Below are positions 59,199-64,000 of a DNA stretch of 64,000 nt, piece after piece. Numbering within the stretch: the stretch's first letter is position 1; every line of letters begins with the position of its first letter. The notes under the pieces are model-generated. The model was given only the letters and a program-made list of their open reading frames with translations. It did no database searches and was not told the DNA's origin. Origin of the DNA: Arthrobacter agilis. GTDB taxonomy: Bacteria > Actinomycetota > Actinomycetes > Actinomycetales > Micrococcaceae. The DNA is taken from positions 186,001-250,000 of the forward strand of contig NZ_NFSC01000028.1 of the NCBI RefSeq assembly GCF_002157505.1, read 5' to 3'. Position numbers and translations under genes: made by a program.

Positions 59199-60974
59199 AT
59201 GTGCGGAATAGCGGGCGAGATCGCTTTCAGGGGAACTGCTTCCCGGGAGCCGGTCCTGAAGATGATGGAAGCCATGGCCTCAAGGGGACCGGATGGGCAG
59301 GGCATCTGGACCGAGGGGTGGGTGGCGCTGGGGCATCGGCGGCTCAGCATCATCGACCTCTCGCCCGGTGGGGCGCAGCCCATGCTGGACGACGACGATG
59401 TGGTCATCGTCTTCAACGGGTGCATCTACAACTACAGGGAGCTGCGGGCCGAGCTCGAGCCCGAGTTCATCTTCCGGTCCACCAGCGACACCGAGGTGAT
59501 CCTCAAGGCCTACCGGAGATGGGGCGACGGGTTCGTCCACCACCTGATCGGGATGTTCGCGATCGCCCTGTACGACCCCCGGCGCGAAGAGGTCCTCCTG
59601 GTCCGGGACCGGCTCGGGATCAAGCCGCTGTACTTCTCCTCGCTGCAGGGAAAGCTGCGTTTCGCATCCACCCTGCCCGCGCTGGTGGCATCGGGTGGCG
59701 TGGATACCGGACTCGATGAGGTCGCCCTGCACCACTACCTCAGCTGGCACTCCATCATTCCCGCTCCACGGACCATCCTCCGCGGCATCCAGAAGCTTCC
59801 CGCAGCCACCATCAGGACCATCCGTCCGGACGGGACGTGGCAGGACCGCGAGTACTGGTGCCCGTCCTACACGCGCCAGGCCGAATACTCGGACTGGTCG
59901 GGCAAGGACTGGCAGGATGCACTCCGCGACGCCTTGCAGACCGCGGTACGACGGCGCATGGTCGCCGACGTGCCGGTCGGGGTCCTCCTGTCCGGAGGAC
60001 TGGATTCCAGCCTGCTGGTAGCACTGCTGGCGGAGGAAGGCCAGCACGGGCTGTCCACGTTCAGCATCGGGTTCGACGGCGCCGGCGGGGACGCCGGCAA
60101 CGAGTTCGCCTACTCGGACCTGATCGCCGACACCTTCGGCACCCGTCACGAACGACTGCATGTCAGCACCGCGGAATTCGGGCCCTCCATCGATGCCGCC
60201 GTGGGCGCGATGTCGGAACCGATGGCCAGCCACGACGTCACTGCATTCCATCTCCTGTCCGCAACGGTGTCCCGGCACCTGAAGGTGGTGCAGTGCGGGC
60301 AGGGCGCCGACGAGGTGTTTGCCGGCTACGCATACCACCAGCCGCTGGCCCGCGTTCCACGCCGGGACGCCCTCGCGACGTTCTCCGCCTCGTTCGTCGA
60401 CTCCAGCCACGAGGAGCTGACCGGCATCCTCGAGCCGGAATGGAGGGTGGAGGCGGATGTGAGCAGGGAGGTGCTGGCCGCCTCCCTGGCTGCTCCCGGC
60501 GCAGACACCGCGCTGGACGCTGCACTCCGGCTGGATACGCACCTGCTCATGGTGGACGATCCGGTCAAGCGGCTGGACAACATGTCCATGGCGTGGGGCA
60601 TCGAGGCGCGCGTCCCGTTCCTGGATCACGAACTGGTGCAGCTCGCCGCGGCCTGCCCACCCGAACTGAAGGCGTCACAGGGCGGCAAGGGCATCCTCAA
60701 GGACCTGGGCAGGCAGCTGTTGCCCGCTGCCGTGATCGACCGGCCCAAGGGGTACTTCCCCGTCCCGGCCCTCCGGCACCTGGAGGAGCCGTTCATCTCC
60801 ATGGTCCGCGACGCCCTGCACGCACCCGAGGCCAAACAGCGGGGTCTCTTCGCCCCGGACGTCGTCGAGGATCTGCTGGTGGACCCCAACTCCCGGCGGA
60901 CCCCGGTCAACAGCAACGTCCTGTGGCAGTTCGCCCTGCTGGAGGTGTGGCTCCAGCATCACGGCGTGGGCTGA
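59199..60974 (+). CDS. Asparagine-synthase-family amidotransferase (N-acetylglutaminylglutamine amidotransferase-like)
   Basis: The 591-aa protein has an N-terminal glutaminase with Cys2 (MCGIAGEIAF), SRGPDGQGIW, GHRRLSIID and NGCIYNYRELR, and a C-terminal synthetase domain with the PP-loop VLLSGGLDSSLLVALL. It resembles AsnO-type enzymes that amidate the dipeptide osmolyte N-acetylglutaminylglutamine. The gene is intact although both neighbours are broken. Substrate is inferred from the family. Confidence 0.87.
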   Translation: MCGIAGEIAFRGTASREPVLKMMEAMASRGPDGQGIWTEGWVALGHRRLSIIDLSPGGAQPMLDDDDVVIVFNGCIYNYRELRAELEPEFIFRSTSDTEVILKAYRRWGDGFVHHLIGMFAIALYDPRREEVLLVRDRLGIKPLYFSSLQGKLRFASTLPALVASGGVDTGLDEVALHHYLSWHSIIPAPRTILRGIQKLPAATIRTIRPDGTWQDREYWCPSYTRQAEYSDWSGKDWQDALRDALQTAVRRRMVADVPVGVLLSGGLDSSLLVALLAEEGQHGLSTFSIGFDGAGGDAGNEFAYSDLIADTFGTRHERLHVSTAEFGPSIDAAVGAMSEPMASHDVTAFHLLSATVSRHLKVVQCGQGADEVFAGYAYHQPLARVPRRDALATFSASFVDSSHEELTGILEPEWRVEADVSREVLAASLAAPGADTALDAALRLDTHLLMVDDPVKRLDNMSMAWGIEARVPFLDHELVQLAAACPPELKASQGGKGILKDLGRQLLPAAVIDRPKGYFPVPALRHLEEPFISMVRDALHAPEAKQRGLFAPDVVEDLLVDPNSRRTPVNSNVLWQFALLEVWLQHHGVG

Positions 60975-60978
60975 CGGC

Positions 60979-62174
60979 GTGTCACCGGCCCCGGATTCGA
61001 TGCTGCCCCAGCTGCGCTACGCGGTCAGGGCCGACTTTCCCGCCGTCGTCGACGAACTGTCCTCCCTGGTGGGCATCCCCGCGACGGCGTGGGAATCGTT
61101 CGGCCCGTCCGAACTGCACCGGGCCGCGCGAGAGGTGGCCGGCCTGATCCGGGACGCCGGGATCCCGGATGTGGAGATCCACCAGGCGCCGCGGCCGGAC
61201 GGCACCCCGGGAGCGCCGGCGGTGGTGGCACGGCGTCCGGCGCGGCCCGGCGAGCCGACCATTCTGCTCTACGCCCATTACGACGTCCAGCCCGCCGGCG
61301 ACCTGGACCTGTGGGAGAGCCCGCCTTTCGAAGCGGTCGCCAGGGGCGGGCACCTCTGGGGCAGAGGCGCAACGGACAACAAGGCGGGGTCCTCCTGCAT
61401 TGTGCCGCCGTCCGGACGGTGCTGCGGGTCCTCGGGAACGGATTCGGCGTCGGGTGACCATCCTCATCGACGGCGAGGAGGAAGCCGGTTCGCCCAGCCT
61501 CCCCCTGCTGCTGCAGCGGGTCGGCGGCGACCTCCGGGCCGACGTGCTGGTGGTCGCCGACTCGGGGAACTGGCGCGTGGGCGTCCCGACCCTCACCACC
61601 AGCCTTCGCGGTCTGGTCCTGGGCACCATCGAGGTCCGCGTGCTGGACCACGCCCTGCACTCGGAAACGTACGGCGGCCCCTGGTGGACGCGATCGCCGC
61701 CCTGTCCCGGCTTCTTGCCGCGCTCCACCACGACGACGGCAGCGTCGCCGTTCCGGGGCTGATTGCGACGGAAGGACCGGGGCCGCCCCTGTCCGAGGCC
61801 GAGTTCCGGGCAGACTCCGGCGTGCGGCCCGGTGTCCCCCTCGCCGGTTCCGGCAGCATCACCTCGCGGCTGTGGACGAAGCCGGCCCTGACCATCATCG
61901 GGGTGCATGCGCCATCCGTGGCGCTGTCCTCGGACACCCTGCGGCCGGCAGCGAGGGCCAGGTTCAGCCTGAGCCTGGCCCCTTCCAGCGACACCGCCGC
62001 TGCCCTGGACGCTGTCCGGCGGCACGTGGAAGCGCGGAAGACCCCGACTCCCGGGCGCACGGGGCGAACGAGTCCATCCACCTGGGCGACTTCGAGAACG
62101 CGATCGTGGCCGAGGCCCTGCTGTTGGCTCGCCTCGATGACCCGGACCAGCCCGACCCCGCGGGCAGGGGCTAG
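60979..62174 (+). pseudogene. M20-family dipeptidase with several frameshifts
   Basis: Homology begins with LRYAVRADFPAVVDELSSLVGIPATAWE and the zinc motifs LLYAHYDVQPAGDLDLWESPPF and GRGATDNKAG. It then moves to another frame for VTILIDGEEEAGSPSL, back to the first for LVDAIAALSRLLAALHHDDGSVAVPGL, and to a third for GANESIHLGDFENAIVAEALLL. At least three frame changes are needed, so no active product is expected. Confidence 0.85.
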
Positions 62175-62506
62175 ACGGCTCCCCCGAAGTACACCTCGAC
62201 CTCGCACACCATGCCGTCCCGTACCCGGATCGCCTCCATGTTGCGGTAGGTCCGGCCGGCGACGTCGTACTCGTACCGGTGCAGGACGATGCCATCGACG
62301 TCGATGATCTGCAGGGTCCGTGCCGGCCCGTCGAAGTGGTCCGCGGACGGGAAGCACCGCTCCAGCCAGGCGCGCTTGTCGATGTGGTCATCCTGGGGAC
62401 TGGTGAAGACGAAGTCGTCGGCCATCAGCGACTGGGCGACGTCCCGCTCCTGCTGATGGAACGCGCGCATGAACCGGACGACGGTCTCGCGGGGTGGAAG
62501 CGCCAT
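62171..62506 (-). CDS. NTF2-like (SnoaL-type) protein
   Basis: The 111-aa protein has VRFMRAFHQQERDVAQSLMADDFVFTSPQDDHIDKRAWLERCFPSAD and YRNMEAIRVRDGMVCEVEVYFG, a typical SnoaL-like cone fold of unknown ligand. It is convergent with the peptidase remnant, touching its end. Confidence 0.8.
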   Translation of the reverse strand: MALPPRETVVRFMRAFHQQERDVAQSLMADDFVFTSPQDDHIDKRAWLERCFPSADHFDGPARTLQIIDVDGIVLHRYEYDVAGRTYRNMEAIRVRDGMVCEVEVYFGGAV

Positions 62507-62625
62507 GGACAGATCCTGGCCATGCCGCCGGCGGCTGTCCAGGCCAGCGCCCTCGGCAGCCGAAATCGGATCGGGGTCCCCCCGATGCCGTCTTCCGAGG
62601 AGCGGCTGTGCGGTCGCGACGGCTG

Positions 62626-63327
62626 TCAGGTGACGGTGTCCAGCAGCAGGACGAGATGGTCGCCGATATCGAGTGAGGTGGTGAAAACGCCCTCGGCGAC
62701 GAGGTCTCCGGGTTCGAGGGCATCCGCGGCCGACACGATCACGCGTCCGCCCTTGTTGACGAGCGTCGCCGCAGGTCCGAGGGCGGTCAGCGATCCCAGC
62801 AGCATCCTTTCAAGGGACTGCACGGAGATATCCGCCCCGACGATTCCTGCAACGGGTCCGCCTGGCTGAAGGACGACGGGGTGCGTGAAGGTCATGACGT
62901 ACTCGTCCGTGCACAGGAAATCGATGTAGGGGCCCGTGGCATGGGGTTTCCCGGTCTCGAAGGGAACACGGAACCACTCCGCCTTGAGGTAACGGTCCAT
63001 GGAGCTCGTGCTGAAGTTGGCAAGGGCATCGACCCGTTCGAGATCCGGGCCCTGCCACCAGGCGATGTAGCTCCGATCGGCTGCCACAAGGCCGGAGCCC
63101 GCGATGAATCCTGCCCCCGTGATGTAGCGGTCGGCGTCACCCAGCAGCGCTTCGACAGCGGGGAGTGCGAGGGCATCGATGGCTGATCCGTGAACCTTCC
63201 CTCGGACGCCGGCCAGGTGGTGCCCCAACTCGACGGCCCAGCCGGCCAGACCGGACTGTACGCCACCGATCTGGGCGCGGATCCGCGTCAGCGCCGGCGA
63301 CAGCTCCGTCGTCACGTCCATGCTCAC
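62626..63327 (-). CDS. Cache-domain sensor-like protein
   Basis: The 233-aa protein has a Cache-type ligand-binding pattern (WWQGPDLERVDALANFSTSSMDRYLKAEWF, GPYIDFLCTDEYVMTFTHPVV, VAGIVGADISVQSLERMLL). No transmembrane or output domain is visible. The GTG at 63325-63327 overlaps the TGA of the upstream FCD regulator (GTGA), so it may act as that regulator's partner. Confidence 0.75.
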   Translation of the reverse strand: MSMDVTTELSPALTRIRAQIGGVQSGLAGWAVELGHHLAGVRGKVHGSAIDALALPAVEALLGDADRYITGAGFIAGSGLVAADRSYIAWWQGPDLERVDALANFSTSSMDRYLKAEWFRVPFETGKPHATGPYIDFLCTDEYVMTFTHPVVLQPGGPVAGIVGADISVQSLERMLLGSLTALGPAATLVNKGGRVIVSAADALEPGDLVAEGVFTTSLDIGDHLVLLLDTVT

Positions 63328-64000
63328 CCTTTCGTCACCGGAAGCTCCCGTGCCCTCCGCCTGAGTAGCCAGGAAACCATCGTATGGATGAGGTCCCTGG
63401 TCGCGTTCTGGGCAGCGAGGACATCCCCGTCGCCGATGGCTCCTGCCACCTCGTTCCTGTGCTCGACCGAGGACTCCCGGAAGGCGTCGTCGGTGTAGGG
63501 CAGGACCGTGAGCGTCCCGAGGTCCGCCTGCATGCGGACCAACTCCCGGCCGAGGCGGGCCGAACGGGCGATGGCACCGACCTCCAGCATGAACTCCGAA
63601 TCGACCAGACGCCATGACAGCAGCGTGTCCTCGTGCGGGCGCAGGTATTGGTGCAGGCGGTGCAGGTCGGATGCATCGGCGCGACGCGCCGCGATGCCCG
63701 CGCAGGCCGAGGCGATAGCCTCGTAGTGCAACCCCAGGTCATTGATCTGCAGCCGGGTCGTCGCCTGCAGGTTCTGGAGTGCCAGGTCCGTGGAGGGCAG
63801 GTAGCCATCGATGATGAAGCTGCCCCCGTTGCGGCCGCGGACCGTCGTGATCAGTCCGCGCTCGCGGAGGATGGACAGCGCCTCCCGCGCGGTGACGGGA
63901 GAGACTCCGAGTGCCGCTGCGAGCTCGACTTCCCGCGGCAACCGCTGGCCGCCCCTGAGGAGGCCTGTTTCGAGCGCCTGCTCGATCCGTCGGGTGACCT
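63324..64000 (-). CDS. GntR/FadR-family (FCD) regulator, partial
   Basis: The gene enters from beyond the right edge. Visible residues cover the winged helix (RLPREVELAAALGVSPVTAREALSILRERGLITTVRGRNGGSFI) and the FCD ligand domain (LGLHYEAIASACAGIAARRADASDLHRLHQYL...SVEHRNEVAGAIGDGD). The 5' end is missing. It probably controls the overlapping Cache gene and others nearby. Confidence 0.88.
   Translation of the reverse strand, partial: VTRRIEQALETGLLRGGQRLPREVELAAALGVSPVTAREALSILRERGLITTVRGRNGGSFIIDGYLPSTDLALQNLQATTRLQINDLGLHYEAIASACAGIAARRADASDLHRLHQYLRPHEDTLLSWRLVDSEFMLEVGAIARSARLGRELVRMQADLGTLTVLPYTDDAFRESSVEHRNEVAGAIGDGDVLAAQNATRDLIHTMVSWLLRRRARELPVTKG

Overview
The window comes from a high-GC, mycothiol-using actinomycete, most likely Micrococcaceae (Arthrobacter-like). 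The support is the presence of lsr2, a mycoredoxin with CGYC, an S-(hydroxymethyl)mycothiol dehydrogenase, the thrS-HIT-pgsA operon, frequent GTG starts and G+C-rich third positions. The species is not resolvable by eye.

The two halves of the window differ. From about 0.4 to 25.8 kb lies a mosaic of mostly short, unrelated genes on both strands, with lower and uneven G+C. The units are separated by about forty copies of a 26-bp imperfect palindrome whose two central bases are usually AT (idealised halves TCCCGCTGAAGGA and TCGGCTTACGGGA). Repeated units in this region start and stop at the palindrome centre, not at its edges: a 382-bp unit present twice in opposite orientation, a 90-bp unit present twice in tandem, and a 54-bp unit present twice 6.5 kb apart. 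This is how a cassette array would look if recombination happened at the palindrome centre. A 26-bp dyad with a central dinucleotide is also the usual layout of small serine recombinase crossover sites, and a 191-aa serine recombinase with complete catalytic residues sits at the left end between two such sites. I therefore propose a serine-recombinase gene-cassette array, integron-like in logic but not in sites or enzyme. I regard this as the main candidate for an undescribed system.

Array cargo includes a cytosolic-type 5'-nucleotidase, a lipoprotein, a 4-kb aminotransferase/EamA/MocR block, Lsr2, a DUF4190 protein, a phosphoribosyltransferase, two DinB/DUF664 proteins, GNAT acetyltransferases (one broken), a chloramphenicol-phosphotransferase-like kinase, an SRPBCC-ArsR-SRPBCC operon, a TPR protein, a HEAT-like protein and about ten small membrane proteins. 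There is also decay: an IS481 transposase remnant, a truncated surface-protein end, a truncated TPR copy and frameshifted genes.

From 26 to 64 kb the sequence is ordinary chromosome: a flavin monooxygenase and a histidine phosphatase; a SAM-riboswitch-led AmiS/UreI channel plus DszC/SfnB-like oxidoreductase (sulfur scavenging); thrS-HIT-pgsA; chorismate mutase; mycoredoxin and mscR-MBL; a lipoate-ligase-like protein; an esterase lipoprotein; a TPP-riboswitch-led thiM-thiE operon; an aldo/keto reductase; DUF427; a thioesterase; two DHA2 MFS exporters (one with its TetR regulator); a Rieske-DUF2231 protein; a GDSL hydrolase; a zinc metallopeptidase; a GT2 glycosyltransferase; an AlkD-like protein; RNase Z; and smaller stress-type proteins. 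Near the right end a YbdK-type ligase, a broken ornithine/arginine-type decarboxylase, an asparagine-synthase-like amidotransferase and a broken M20 peptidase look like a decaying osmolyte/peptide cluster. They are followed by an NTF2-like protein and a Cache-FCD pair that runs off the window.
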